From Crocodylus rhombifer (taxonomy: Eukaryota; Chordata; Crocodylia; Crocodylidae): a DNA stretch of 64,000 nt. The translations under genes and the position numbers were made by a program. Under the pieces are notes generated by a model that did no database searches, was not told where the DNA came from, and worked only from the letters and a program-made list of their open reading frames with translations. Every line of letters begins with the position of its first letter. Within the stretch, counting starts at the first letter, position 1. The stretch spans positions 69,286 to 133,285 of the forward strand of contig JAVSML010000980.1 in the NCBI GenBank assembly GCA_038503035.1. Direction: 5' to 3'. This document shows, in pieces, positions 34,935 through 46,842 of the stretch.

Positions 34935-35100
34935 AACTTGAAGAGCTTTACAAACATTAAGCTTTTCAATATACCTATCAGGGTGATAAAAATGAGATAC
35001 AAAAAGGTTAAGGAGTGACTCAGTGACAGAACTTAAAAAAGAACATTTCAGTTTTGGCTCCTGGCTCCTTGCTGTAATCACTGCACCTCAGCTGCTAAAT
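34935..35100 (-). mobile_element. MIR-like SINE relic
   Basis: GAGCTTTACAAACATTAA, then GATACAAAAAGGTTAAGGAG and TGACTCAGTGACAGAACTT follow the order of a MIR-type core read on the minus strand. Diverged. Confidence 0.5.
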
Positions 35101-36143
35101 GAAAACACCTAATTCCTGAGACTGAAGGAACTTGTTTTTTTCTCATCATTGGCTCACCTTTCCAGTGCTCTAGATAAGTCAGACCTGGAGCTGGTTTGGA
35201 AATGCTTTACCTCTGTATGCAGACAGCCAACATTTAAAATGGAGGTATTAATGACATGCATGCAGTTCACTCCGGACAGCTGTAAACCAACAAACCCATT
35301 ATGCCAGCTAGTCCGGACACCCAACACACCCGCTCTCTCTTTTATACTAACATAAACAGTGAAGCAAAATCATCAGGCTAGGAGGAAAGAAAGCAGCGAT
35401 TTGTGTGTGCCTGTTTTGTTAAATACTTAGGAGTTTTTTTTTGTTACTGCAGTGTGAGAACCAAGTACCTGGAGCTGCAGTGGTGCAAGCTAAGGACCTA
35501 GATTAAGTCCTTAAAAAAATAAACAAAACAAAACTGAAATTGGAGAAAATTTGTATGCTTGTGTATTCTGGTGTACTGTTGAGATTAGGCACTATAACTG
35601 TTTTTACTAATGTTGGCAGTTACTGAATACTAGTCTTAAAAGTAATTTCACCTTGTAGAATCATCAAATCATCCTATTTGATTTGTGGGATATAATTCCA
35701 GTTCTCTTCATATGTTGTGCTATAACAAGTCACAATTATTTTAGGTGCACCTCTAGTTTCTACCTAACACACAAAAAAATCTTTTTCCATTTCACAAGAA
35801 AGTATCATTGTGGGTTTGAAAAACTAAAATATGGACACAATACCATAGCAGCTGTACATTTACAGCAAGCATTTTTAAATAACTTGCTCTGATTTTAGTA
35901 TCTTGAGGATTATGTTTAACTTCGCATTATTGATCAAATATGTTTACATTTAATTACTGAATATAATTATTAAAATCTTTTTGTTTCCTACACTCTATGG
36001 AAAACATGGATTGTTGACATTCCCTAGAGCCCATAAATACTGTTTCCATGTCAGCTTTGGCAATGAGCTCTTTAAGATAACTTGGATGAAGCCAGGTTAC
36101 TGATTGTTACAGCAGCCTCCCTACCCAGCACCAACCCATCCAA
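35101..36143. other. unassigned AT-rich intron 2 sequence
   Basis: No exon or repeat family recognised. Confidence 0.5.
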
Positions 36144-36151
36144 AAAAAGAC

Positions 36152-37303
36152 TAGGGTTGCACCAACAGGGATTTTTGAGATTTGATACTGAGAGCTGATA
36201 TTTAAGGAGGCATATCAGCCGATACTGATCTGATATCTGATGCACTGCCTGCAGCAGGTAAGTCTGGTGTGGTAGGAGAAGGGGTGGGGTGAAGGGCAGA
36301 TCAAGGCCCCATCGTGAGGGACGGAGGCAGGGGTTGGGGTAGGGGCAAGTGCTGCCCAGTTGGAAGGGCAGGCCGGGGACGAAGCTGCAGCTTGTCTGGG
36401 GGGCATGGGATGGAGCTGGGCTCATCCAGGAGGTGCCGGGGGGGAGGAGGGGGAGGCAGAGATGGCTCCTGCCACTGAATGTGGCTGGTCTGGTGGCTCC
36501 CACAGCTACTACTGTCACTCATTCAGGAGGGCACAGGGGGTGCGTGTCTCTGGATTTGTGCCAGGCACGGCAGGCTGGGGCCAGAGCTGTTCCCTGTACA
36601 GCCTGGGCCACACGGCTTGGGTGTGGGGCAGGTGGTGGCACTGCTGGGAGTGGGGAGCTATGAGGGGGTTATGGTGAATTTTGGGGTGGCTTCAGCCCCC
36701 ACCCCCGTAGCTCCCTCCCAGAAGTGCCACCCCCCGCCCTGCGCTCCACCCAGCCCAGGCTCTGCTGGATACAGTCCCAGCCCTAGCCTGCCCTGCCCCA
36801 TGCAGATCCAGTGACATACGCCCCACTGTGTTCTCCCAAGCAAGTGACAGCAGCAGCTGTGAGTGCTGGTGGATGAGGCATGCATGGCAGGAGGAGCCGC
36901 CTCTGCCTCCCCCTCCCCTGCGCCCCCTAGATGAGCTCTGTTCCATCCTGTGCCCTGGGATGTGCTGAGCATTCCCTGCCTGCCCGCCCCAACTGGGCAG
37001 CACTTGCCCTGCCCTAGCTCCAACCCATGCCTCCCTCTCTCCCTCCCTCACGTCAGTGCCTTGATTTGCCCCCCCCATGGCCCGGCCCAGCCCTCCCCTC
37101 CCTCCACCCCAGACTTACCAGCTGGAGGCAGCTCTCCATGCCGCCGGGCTGTGTCTTCAATTGCCTACATGCATTGCAGCTGTGCGTAACACAGGCATTT
37201 ATCAGCCCAATTATTGGCCACATAAGGTGGATATCCGATATAGATCATTTTCTTTATATCTGTACTGATCTGATATCAGAATGATGTATCAGTGCAACTC
37301 TTA
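36152..37303. mobile_element. 1.15-kb TIR DNA transposon, non-autonomous
   Basis: Starts TAGGGTTGCACCAACAGGG and ends with the inverted TAAGAGTTGCACTGATACAT. Subterminal sequences on both sides repeat GATATCAG/CTGATAT motifs. Flanks AAAAAGAC and AAAAACAA agree at 6 of 8 but are A-rich, so the TSD is unproven. The GC-rich centre is open in many frames but shows no transposase. A fragment of the same family lies at 7745-8028. Confidence 0.65.
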
Positions 37304-38201
37304 AAAAACAAACAAACAAAAAAGCACCCTAAGATATGCCTATAAATGGTACTAGCAATCAGTATGTAGGGGAATCTCTCTTATGACTCTTTGTGACATC
37401 ACAGCTCTTTTTTCAATTGACCTGTATCAGTGAGGCATGGTCTACTCTAGGTTGTTTTTTGTTTGTTTGTTTGTTTTTGTTTTAAAAAGCCCTTTTGCTT
37501 TAAAATATTTTAAGACAGGGATGAGAGACCATTTCTGGCTGCAGGCTGGAATGACCCACCCCACAGCGTGACTGGAGGGTGGGCACTAAGACTCAGATGC
37601 TGTGTCTTATCCCTGCAGTAGCATGGACAGAGAGTCCACTGTGAAAGGCTCCCCACCCTAACTGCCACTGAATGCCGAAGTCCCATATCTGCAGGCCAGA
37701 TGCAATTGCTGATGATTATGATAAAGTAATATGCTTTCACTGATGTGTTAAATAAAACAAGGCATCTTTTGAACTTCACCTAACCTCTAGTGCATTTGCC
37801 ATTCTGTGCAAATGCTCTGTACGTGACATTAGTAGAATTTTACAGCCTAATCTTCCTGTTTTCTTGTTACGTATCATAAAAAAACAGCTGACTAGAGGCT
37901 GAAAGATAGCATTTGTACTACCTTGCCAATGCATAAGAAACCACTACCACTATCCACATAATTGTTTAATTGATCCCTTGATGTATAAGATGCAAAATAA
38001 TCCCTTATAACACTGAAAAGACAGCAAGTTTTCTCCCATTGAAGGTAGTCTATGGAGAGGCAGAGGCAGCCTTATGGTGGCCTTGCAACCCATTTCATAG
38101 GAGGATCTGAGCCACTTTTTCTATTTTGACTTCTTTTGTAAGCCCTAGACAGAACTAGGAGTCTCTGGTGACTCAGCACCAACTCCAGGTTCTATAGATA
38201 A
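37304..38201. other. unassigned intron 2 sequence
   Basis: No exon or repeat family recognised. AAAC and GTTT simple repeats flank it (about 37304-37325 and 37450-37485). Confidence 0.5.
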
Positions 38202-38708
38202 CACTAGGTATATCTACGCAAGACACTTACTGTGGAGTTGCCTAATTAGCTCTGCAGTAAATGTCTCAGCATCTACATGCATGGCCCTGTTAGACCTCTG
38301 GAAACTAATATACCCTGCAGCAGGTCAGTATTAGTAAATGCAAGTACTATCCTACTGCAGAGTTTTTTTCATGCACAGCGTGGCATGTGTAGATGCTGAT
38401 CTGGCTGGCTGGGGCTTGAGGGTACTTCAGTGAGGGGCTGCCTGCTGGCTAGCCCCACACTGGAGCCTCTTCATGTCCCAACCAGCTGCTCTGTGACATG
38501 TTGAGGTGGGTCAGAGCAGCCCTAGATGGCCATGCTGACCTCCTGAGCCCCCTGCTAGCTGAGGCTGCTCCAACCTGGCTCAATGTGCTGTGGGCCTGGG
38601 TGTACGTGTAAACACGGTGTTCAGGAGCAATAAACTCTGGTGCAATATGTACCAGAGTTTATTGCCCTCCTCCTCCCCCCCCCCCCGCACATGTAGATGT
38701 GCCCACTG
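38202..38708. mobile_element. TIR/foldback MITE
   Basis: The left end CACTAGGTATATCTACGCA and the inverted right end CAGTGGGCACATCTACATG are imperfect terminal repeats. Inside the right end is a perfect 15-bp inverted repeat, 38627-38641 and 38651-38665, around a 9-nt loop, followed by a C run. No TSD seen. The right end resembles those at 21981 and 45900. Confidence 0.55.
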
Positions 38709-39587
38709 AGTACTACCTTGGTCTTAAAGCCCAGAACCCATATAGCAGAAAGGTGACTCAAATCTAACGTGGTCCTTTTTACGTACACTCCAGTTGTCCT
38801 TCTTATTGTTGAGTAGGTGTGTTGTATGCTGTTAAACAGATGCCATGTTCCACTTTAGACAACTGCATTTTTATCCTGGAAGAAACAATTTAAGTATTTA
38901 TGTTTGTACACATCCTAGAAGTAGAGGCAAAGTATAGGAGGGGTGATAATGAGCACCAGTGGCACAAACTGGCAAGAATGGTAGTTGAGTAATATTTGAA
39001 ACAATGTCAACATAACTGCTGGGGATGAAAAATAAAAGCAGAATAAGAACTTAACAGTGAAATCAGATGGTGCTGTTGGTAACCAAGTTTAAAGAAGTTA
39101 GTATTAATTTTAACATAATGCAAAACATGCAAATGGATTAATAATGAATTTAACAGAGAGAGGTGCTATTGTAACTTGAGTTGGTTGAGCTGATTCTCTG
39201 CTAGTCTAAGCTAACTGCAAAGACCTGGTGTTGTCAGAGCCATCTAGAAAGCTTGCCCTGTTGTATTGCAAGGTCTTAGAGGGGCTGCTCTGTCTCTGGG
39301 AATAGGGTTCAGTCGGAGGGAGGAGAAAAAAGCTGTTCCTTCAACAGGAATAGAACTTGGATAGGGGGAAGTGAAAAAGCTGCAACTGTGTTAAGGCTAC
39401 ATTCTGCAATTCTGAACATGTATGATGATTTCTATTAATTTAATTGGAAATGTTTGATCCAGAGTTCCAGGTTGAGGCCCTGAAGATGGGATATTTTAGA
39501 ATAAAAACTGCAGTAATAAGAAAGAAGCTGTTATTCTTTTATAAATATTACAATAGCCCTGCTTGTGTCTCTGTAAGAAAGTTTGAC
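38709..39587. other. unassigned intron 2 sequence
   Basis: No exon or repeat family recognised. Confidence 0.5.
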
Positions 39588-39640
39588 ATAGAAAATTAGG
39601 GTTGAAAGGGACCTCAGGAGGTCATCTAGTCCACATATTT
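39588..39640 (-). mobile_element. CR1 3' tail fragment
   Basis: AAATTAGGGTTGAAAGGGAC, then CTCAGGAGGTCATCTAGTCC is the last about 50 bp of a CR1 3' end. Confidence 0.7.
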
Positions 39641-39864
39641 TAAGTCAGTCTAGCCATTTAAAATTACTTAACTGCACAAAAAGTCTTTACTGTAATAATA
39701 TATATTTTTTTTAAAAAGCAAGTCCTGGAATTGGCATTATTATTGCAGTCATCCAGATGTGTCTATTTCTCTGAAGCAGAACTTGGAGAGAGTTCCAGAA
39801 TATGAAAGTTGTATCCTGATGGGCTACTGTGAGCTTGGCAAGCAGAAAGACTGATGGCTTAGTG

Positions 39865-41403
39865 CAGAGGCAGGCAAAATATGGCTTGCGGGCTGGATTC
39901 AGATCACGAGGCCACTCTATCTGGCCTGTGGGCCCCCTAAAAAAGTTAGAAAATTAATATTTATCTGCCCGTAGCTGCCTGTTAAAGATGACTGGAGCCA
40001 GGGGCAGTAGGGACCAGGGAGAGCGGATGGCAGAACTAAACAGTTGCAGCTGCAAGTCCGCTACCCCAAGCCCCAACTGGAAGCCTCTGCCTAGCAGGGG
40101 CTTCTGGAGGCCTGTGGTCTGGGACTGTTTCTGCCTCTCTGCACCAAGGGAAATACAGATAAGGAGAAGGGGGGCAGGCAGGCAGGAGAAGACCATGGGC
40201 AATCACCTCAATCTTCAGGGCCAACTGGGCTGGCTTCTGTGGTCCCGGTGCTGCAGCTGGAAACCATGGGATGCCAGCTGGTGGATGGATGGGGCAGGTG
40301 TGGGGGGAAGGGAAAGCAAGCAGACATGCAGAGTGCAGTGACAGCTGGGTGGGAGTATGAAGCCCGTGCTGGTACGCTCAGGCCAGGACTGGTGAGGCCT
40401 ATAGTGGGGTGGCAGGGACATGGGGCCTGGGCTGCCAGGGGCTCTATGGAGCCAGGCCAGCTCCCTCTTCACCCTGCTCGAGCAGCACAGACCCCATGCT
40501 CCTGCTGCCCTGCTCTGGGCCCTGCTGGCACGGGCCCTGTGCTCCCTCCTGGCTGTTGCTGTGCTCTGTGCACCCACTTGCCGCCCCTTCCCCCTGTCTG
40601 CCACGGCCATTTCCCTGCTCTTCCCTCCCCCCATGTCCCCCATGCTGCCTGATGCACTCCAGCATCATGTGGTTCCCAGCTGCAGCACCAGGACCACAGG
40701 AGCAGCTTGGACAGCTTGGAGCGGGAGGGGGGGAATAGGGAAGTGGTAGAAGGGCAGCAGTGGCAGGGGGGCAAGTGGCAGCAAGCGGGAGTACAGAGCC
40801 CATGCCAGTGCCCCAGGACCAGGAGTGGCAGGAGCACAGAGGCTGGGCTTGCAGGAGTGCTGACGGGGGCTCTACCTGCTGCAGGGGGCAGGCTGTTTAC
40901 AAACCCTCCCCCTTTATGTAAGCCATAACCCTCCCCAGCCACCCTCCTGTCACACACTCACAGCCCCCACCACAAAACTCATACCCACCCATACCCACAC
41001 CCCTATATCCACCCTCCTATTCTCACTCTTCCACAATATACTTCATTTGAAGCTGTTATACTGTCAACTCTGTGTAGACTACACAAACATACGTAAATCA
41101 GGAAAAAAATATTTTTGAAATGAAATTAATAAATGTACATTGATTTTTAGAATATATTTTCATATTTTTTTGGTTCAGATATAGCAAAGCCCCTTGCTGA
41201 AAGGAGTAATTTTTTTTTGGGGGGGGGGTCAAAGGGAGGGACTTCTGGTGGCAGCGGTCAAGGGTTAGGGGGCAGGACTTCTGATTTCAAGATGGTGATC
41301 AGGGGTGGGGCACCTGTCAAGGGGTGGGGCTACCCATGCGACCCTCAATGGCTTGCCAAAACTTAGTAAGCGTCCCTCTGCCCAAAATAATTGCTCGCCC
41401 TTG
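39865..41403. mobile_element. hAT-type element, long form of family B
   Basis: 1,539 bp flanked by GCTTAGTG (39857-39864) and GCTAAGTG (41404-41411), an 8-bp TSD with one mismatch. Ends CAGAGGCAGGCAAAAT and (inverted) CAAGGGCGAGCAATTAT. The interior is GC-rich at 40000-40950 and AT-rich after; large overlapping ORFs on both strands have no transposase features. The ends match the 186-bp copy at 26201-26386. Confidence 0.85.
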
Positions 41404-41411
41404 GCTAAGTG

Positions 41412-43514
41412 CTTCCTTATAGAAAATGCATATCTCTTGCAAATTATTTTCCCCTTCCAGCATACATAACTGGGGCTGAGGTGCAGGGAAAGTGAGTCTG
41501 TTTCCCTCATAAGAAATCCTTTGTGTGAATTGTGGTCCACTGACATTAGTGGTAAAACTTCCATTGTCTTCAGTGGGGCAAAGATTTCGCTCTTAGCTTC
41601 TGACTACTACCTTGTCTATATAGAATTGATCATAAAGTGATTATAAAAGGAGCCTGTGTAGGAGGGTGTCTTGGCCATCTTCCCTTGCACTGAAATGTTG
41701 TTTTTAGGGATACAAATCAAGTAACTAAGTTTTCCTTGGTGGCTTAATAGGGACCAAATCACTGGTTCACTGTAGCCCTCTGAATATTGGCATGTTTTAA
41801 ATGAGTAACTCTGGACTATGTAGGATATTTTCTTGAACATTTAGATATTTATGGCTCTTACAGAGGAAATTTAACACATGGCCAGAACTTTTTCCTCCCC
41901 TTTTCAAATTTCAAGTCAGTTCTATTTTTAGAAATCTTTTCAGATGTCACTTCCTTTTTGATAAGACGCTTGAAGCTGAAAAACACAAAAACAGGAATTC
42001 CCACTCTGAATAGCTTAGAGAATACTTTCTCTTCCACTTGCAGCTCCTGGAAAAACTAAACTTGTTTAATAAGCTTTCTGTTGGACTGTAGCAACACCTG
42101 CCTTTGGATAATTAATAAGGAAAGAAAAGGAGTTCAACCTAGCAAGAGCAGAGAAAGATACCTTTCCCTCAGCTGTGTTTAGAAAGATTGGAACTTTGGT
42201 TTATTGTGGCTTTTAGTGGCTTACACTTTGCACTGGAAATGTTAGTGTCAGAATTATAGGGAAAGATTTCTGGAAATGATTCTAGTTTTTAGGTGCTTTG
42301 CATTTTGAGTGTTGAATCTGACCTGTCTTAAAGGGACTCCATATTCAAAATTGGAGGCATCCCAAATCATTAATTTATTTTGAAAGTCTTGGCTCCTGCC
42401 ATCATATGTGGCCTGCTTTAAATGTGGGCTAAGGGCTGCTTTTAAATAGTTGGTCAATCATATAAACAGAATATCTAGACCATTATATGTGCAGCTTATT
42501 CAGAATGACAACAAACTCCTGAAGTTCCTCCCTAATCTCAATCCTTTGCTGTTAGCGCTCTCTGGTGGGGATTATTTCACTAAACAACTGAACTGCAAGC
42601 AAACAAACAACCAGTCTTTGCTGCTTACCTGTGATTTGTGTAAGTGTCTGATATCTACAAATGATCACACACCCCTCATTAAGGTAACCAACCCTTTAAG
42701 GAAACATAATAGTGTAGAGTAGATGACCTAGAAGTGGGGTGTCTGAAATGCAGCTTGCAAGTAACCCTGAGATGGAGAATGGTTTTTCATCCTCCAAAAG
42801 AAGGGAAAATTTAAATATTTATCCTGTACCAGGATCAACCTAAGAGATTTTCTTTTTAAACAGGAGGTACTTACCTGAGCACAGCCAGTAGTCTTGATCT
42901 TGGGAACCTCATCTCCAAAGCAAAAGAGTGAATTTCATGTTCCTGTTCTGTATTTGGCATACATCAAGTAAATGCCTTAACCCCAGAACTACTGGCTATT
43001 GCAGAGTGAGGGGGTTGCTATCACTGGCTATTTGGGTGTTGTGGGGTATATTTCAAATTCCATCCGATAAACTTTCCTACTGAAACTGCTACATCCATTC
43101 AAGAGAAACATTTTCAATTTTATGAATCAACATTTTTCATTGTCTCAACCAATTTCAGGTCAACTGAACATCACCCAGCCTTTGCTTTAATAACAAGGTC
43201 ATAATGTGTGGGTCTTGGTGCACATTATTTTCTCTGAACCAGGTGGTGGGAAGCACTGTATGCTGGAACCTACAACTTCCATAATAAGAGAAGCAGTTAG
43301 AATTGAAAAATGTATTACTACCTGCTACCTGAAATGTTATCTTCCATTTAAAAATCCAGCATGCATTGACTTTGCTCGCTTCTCTCACCTAAGACCAATG
43401 TGTGAAGTGGCCTTTTGCTTCAGTTTCATTGTCGATGCACACAACCAGGGAGGCAAAACAATCCCATCTGTTTACCCAGTTGTACTCTCCCTGGTGTACA
43501 CTCTTCACTTTGTG
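41412..43514. other. unassigned AT-rich intron 2 sequence
   Basis: No exon or repeat family recognised. Confidence 0.5.
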
Positions 43515-43715
43515 AGTAATAGAGAGGACATCTTGTGGGTTAGGCACTGAGCTGAGATTTGAGTTCTGTTTTCAGCTCTGTAGCATATTTCCCATGTGAT
43601 CTTGACTGATCTTCTAATATCTCTGTTCTACAATTCTGCCTGTGTAACATGAGGACAATAATGTGCTTCCCTCCCTAACAAGAGTGTTCAGAAATTTAAA
43701 TTAGTTAATCGTTTG
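43515..43715 (+). mobile_element. MIR-like SINE
   Basis: GGCACTGAGCTGAGATTTGA and GTTCTGTTTTCAGCTCTG, then CATGTGATCTTGACTGATC, TCTGTTCTACAATTCTGCC, ATGAGGACAATAATGTGC and TTAAATTAGTTAATC follow the MIR core and 3' tail in order. Confidence 0.65.
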
Positions 43716-44230
43716 ACATGTTTATAGACTGTTATGATTAAATATGTACTATTGGTTTCTGTAACAGGTATGCATACCTGTTTTGTTTTACTATCAAATT
43801 AAATTGGGCATTTTTCTTTCTCCGTTTTTGATCAAGTTGGGTAACATTCTAAGAAAATTTTAGTAGCAGCTGGGGTCATCATAGTAATTGGTAAAATTGT
43901 ATTAAGTGTGGTCATAATTTTATGATGATTTTTAAAATAATTATTTATTTGTCTACAAAAAACAAAAATATTTTTTATTGGGCAACCAAATTTCATATTC
44001 ACCACCCCCTATCTAAATAGCCTTTAAAAAAAGAGGCAGTGATGTTTTTTTCTATAATAGTACAGTAATGAAATTTTAGTACCATGATCTCCTAAGCCAA
44101 TATGCCCTGGGAAAAAAAAACACCTAACTTGTTTTAAACCAGACATAAGTTTTGTTGGAATTATGCTCAGTTTAATTTAGTGATGAATTTTTAGTTTTAT
44201 GTTAGACTGTATAGGTAGAGATTTATTGCC
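43716..44230. other. unassigned AT-rich intron 2 sequence
   Basis: No exon or repeat family recognised. Confidence 0.5.
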
Positions 44231-44248
44231 AAAAAAAAAAAAAAAAAA
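44231..44248. repeat. poly(A) tract
   Basis: 18 consecutive A residues just before the CR1 3' end. Confidence 0.9.
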
Positions 44249-44276
44249 CGGTTTTCTTATGTACAGCAACATTTTC

Positions 44277-45117
44277 TCATAGATTTCATAAATGTTAGGG
44301 CTGGAAGGGACCTCAAAGATCATCAAGTCCAGCCCCCTGCCCCAAGGGCAGGAAGTCAGCTGGGGTCAAAGGACCCCAGCAAGATAAGCATCTTAGCATT
44401 TCTTGAATAAGTCCAGAGCAGGTGCCTGCACCACATCTGGAGGGAGTCTATTGGTCTTGAGGGCTTGGACAATAAAGACATTTTTTCTTATGTCCAGCCT
44501 AAAACAGTCATGTAGGAGTTTATGATTGTTGGTCCTTGTTTTTCCTTGGGGTGCTCTGGTGAACAGGTGTTCCCCCAGATCTTGATACATACCCCTTAAG
44601 TACTTATAGGCTGCCACATGTCACCCCTGAGCCTGAGCTTCTTCAGGCTAAAGAGTCCCATAGCTCTCAGCCTGTCTTCATGAGGACTGTTCTCTTGCCC
44701 CAGCTTCATGCACGTGTCTCTCCCCTGGACTCTTTCAAGCTTCTTCACGTCCTTCCTAATTGCAGAGCCCAGAATTGGATGTAGTACTCCAGCTGCAGCC
44801 TCGCCAAGGCCAAGTACAGCGGGAGGATGGCATCCTAGGATTTACCTGAGAAGCATCTATAAATGCAAGCCCGGGTTTTCTTTGCTTTGCCAGCTGCAAC
44901 ATCACATTGGTGGCTCATCTTGTGGTCAGTAATGACCCCCAAGTCTCTTTCAGCAGTGGTGCTAGCAAGCGTAGCACTGCCAAACCTAGAAGTATGGTGC
45001 GGGGCTTTTTTTCCCCGAGGTGGAATACCTTGCATTTATCAGTATTGAACGTCATCAGGTTTGTGTCCACCCACTTACTAAGCTTATCCAAGTCAGCCTG
45101 GATCACTAGTCTGTTTT
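44277..45117 (-). mobile_element. CR1 LINE 3' end, 5' truncated
   Basis: Tail CATAGATTTCATAAATGTTAGG, 3' UTR and RT C-terminus. Frames such as LFKK...DVVQAPA and GSATLASTTAERDLGVITDH are broken by several frameshifts. Moderately young. Confidence 0.9.
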
Positions 45118-45719
45118 TTCTCTATTTTTTCTGGACAGATGTTAAGGGTAGAATTGCACTTGGTTGATTACATTTGGATTATTATATTTGCATTAGTAAT
45201 ACAACTCTATTTCATGAGAGTGCTAACAACACTGAGCAGCTGTGTCTTTTGAATCTTTTAGAAATGATGCCAGGAAAATAATCCATCAAAGGCAACATAC
45301 ATCTCTCTTTCTCTTATATATATGGACTGGATGTGTTTAAGTCAGCACCCAGCATATATGTTTTATATTTATAAATTAAGGTAGAATTGATTTGTTTTGT
45401 GCAGTGTTGATAACCAAGGGATCATGCAAATTGTTATTATTTAAATTCCCTATCAGGATGACTGTTTGTACTAGCTTTAATGCACCTATTGACAGCACAG
45501 TTTGGCCATGGATTTGTCTACACTGCCAAAGGTTCCACAGACTTTTCAGTGTGACCTCTGGCCAGTCTCTCTGTTCCTCAGGTCCCGCTGCATAAACAAG
45601 GACTTTGAGTGTCAAAGCTAGCTAGCTTAGTTCTTCATAGTTTAAAGCATAGCTTGGACAATGTAACCAGTGGGTCTCAGGTTCATAGACTGGAGTGATA
45701 CAGCTTTGTTGTATCAATC
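45118..45719. other. unassigned intron 2 sequence
   Basis: No exon or repeat family recognised. Confidence 0.5.
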
Positions 45720-45905
45720 TGGCCTATTCAACCACATATGCACATTTCCCACCCCCGCCCGCTGTCTTGGCTAAATTGCTCCCAGTCAGCAGTATACATG
45801 TGCGCTACTGTGCAGTAACTACTGTCTATTTAAAGGTAGTAGGAAACCCCACAGTAGGCTAATGTACTGCACAGTACATGTTGTGCATGTGTAGATGGTG
45901 ACACT
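45720..45905. mobile_element. possible foldback MITE
   Basis: TACTGTGCAGTA at 45806-45817 and TACTGCACAGTA at 45865-45876 form a perfect 12-bp inverted repeat. Flanking ATGTGCGC and GTGCATGTGTAGATG extend it imperfectly. The right end resembles those of 21647-21981 and 38202-38708; boundaries uncertain. Confidence 0.45.
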
Positions 45906-46333
45906 TTACTACTCAGTACATACGTACAGTGTGTGTTTACAGCCCCCTTTTGTTCCTTGTGTCTCTTGCCTATTTTTTCCTTTGGATGTTTGGAAAGATT
46001 GTTGATATTGCTTTTAGCTTTTCCTGTGTGATTATGTATGCAACCTTTTATGTCCTGAAGAAAGCTGTTTGTTCATTGTATACAGGGTGTGGGTCAGTTT
46101 GGTGGTGAGGAAGCTGTGGTGAGTCATCTGTAAAGTTCTTATGGTAATCAGTCTGCCATGTAATAATGCAAGAGCAGTAAAAATTGATTTTCATCATCTG
46201 TTTTTACAGTATGTCATGGAGCCTAGATCATCATGTGCTTTAGTCAGTGTTTGTCCCAAGCTATGAGGACCCTCCCTCCACTGCCATCTCTGAGATGGGT
46301 AGTAGTAGGGGTTCAAAACAGAGGTGACTCCCC
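45906..46333. other. unassigned intron 2 sequence
   Basis: No exon or repeat family recognised. Confidence 0.5.
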
Positions 46334-46341
46334 ATATAAAT

Positions 46342-46610
46342 AGCTTGATCATATGTCTTGGTTTCTCCAGGACAGTTCTGGATTTCGAAGGCTGATTGGA
46401 GAAAACTGAAATGAGTGTCCTGGAACCACAGGGGCATCAGGCGCAGTCTGGCGAGAAGGCAGAGCAATATGGTGCACCAGTCTCTGCCAGACTGCACCTG
46501 CACCCCTGCCTGTCAGCCTCTGCCGCTACCTGCAGCAGTGCTGCTGACTTGGGGTGGTAGCCTGGCAGTCAGTGTCCTGGATGTCCCAGTTTTCTTTATG
46601 GTAACCCTAT
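46342..46610. mobile_element. TIR MITE, family A copy 3, with near-perfect TSD
   Basis: Flanked by ATATAAAT (46334-46341) and ATATAAAC (46611-46618). Ends AGCTTGATCATATGTC and (inverted) ATAGGGTTACCATAAAG. Shares GTTTCTCCAGGACAGTTCTG-type sequence with family A elsewhere. 269 bp, non-coding. Confidence 0.8.
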
Positions 46611-46842
46611 ATATAAACATACAGAACAATTCTAACGATATCAAAGGGTAATGATGCAAGCTGTTACCATACAGCTGTTAAGTTTGCATGCTTCTTTAAT
46701 GATACAAGTATAGCAAAACCTCTCCAACTTTAACCTTGCTTCATTTAGACTCAAAGAGCAGGTCCCCAGCGTGCGGGGACATGCAGTTGTGGAGCCAGAA
46801 ATGGCACCAGCACAAATATATGCCACTGCTTTGTGCCATGCA

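Noticed and set aside
36349..37284. ORFs of 60-130 codons on both strands
   Set aside because: They lie inside the GC-rich interior of a TIR element, show no domain, and overlap each other in several frames.
40215..40957. Large ORFs (up to 162 codons) in the hAT-type element
   Set aside because: No DDE or zinc-finger transposase motifs; proline/cysteine/serine-rich translations on both strands are typical of GC-rich non-coding DNA.
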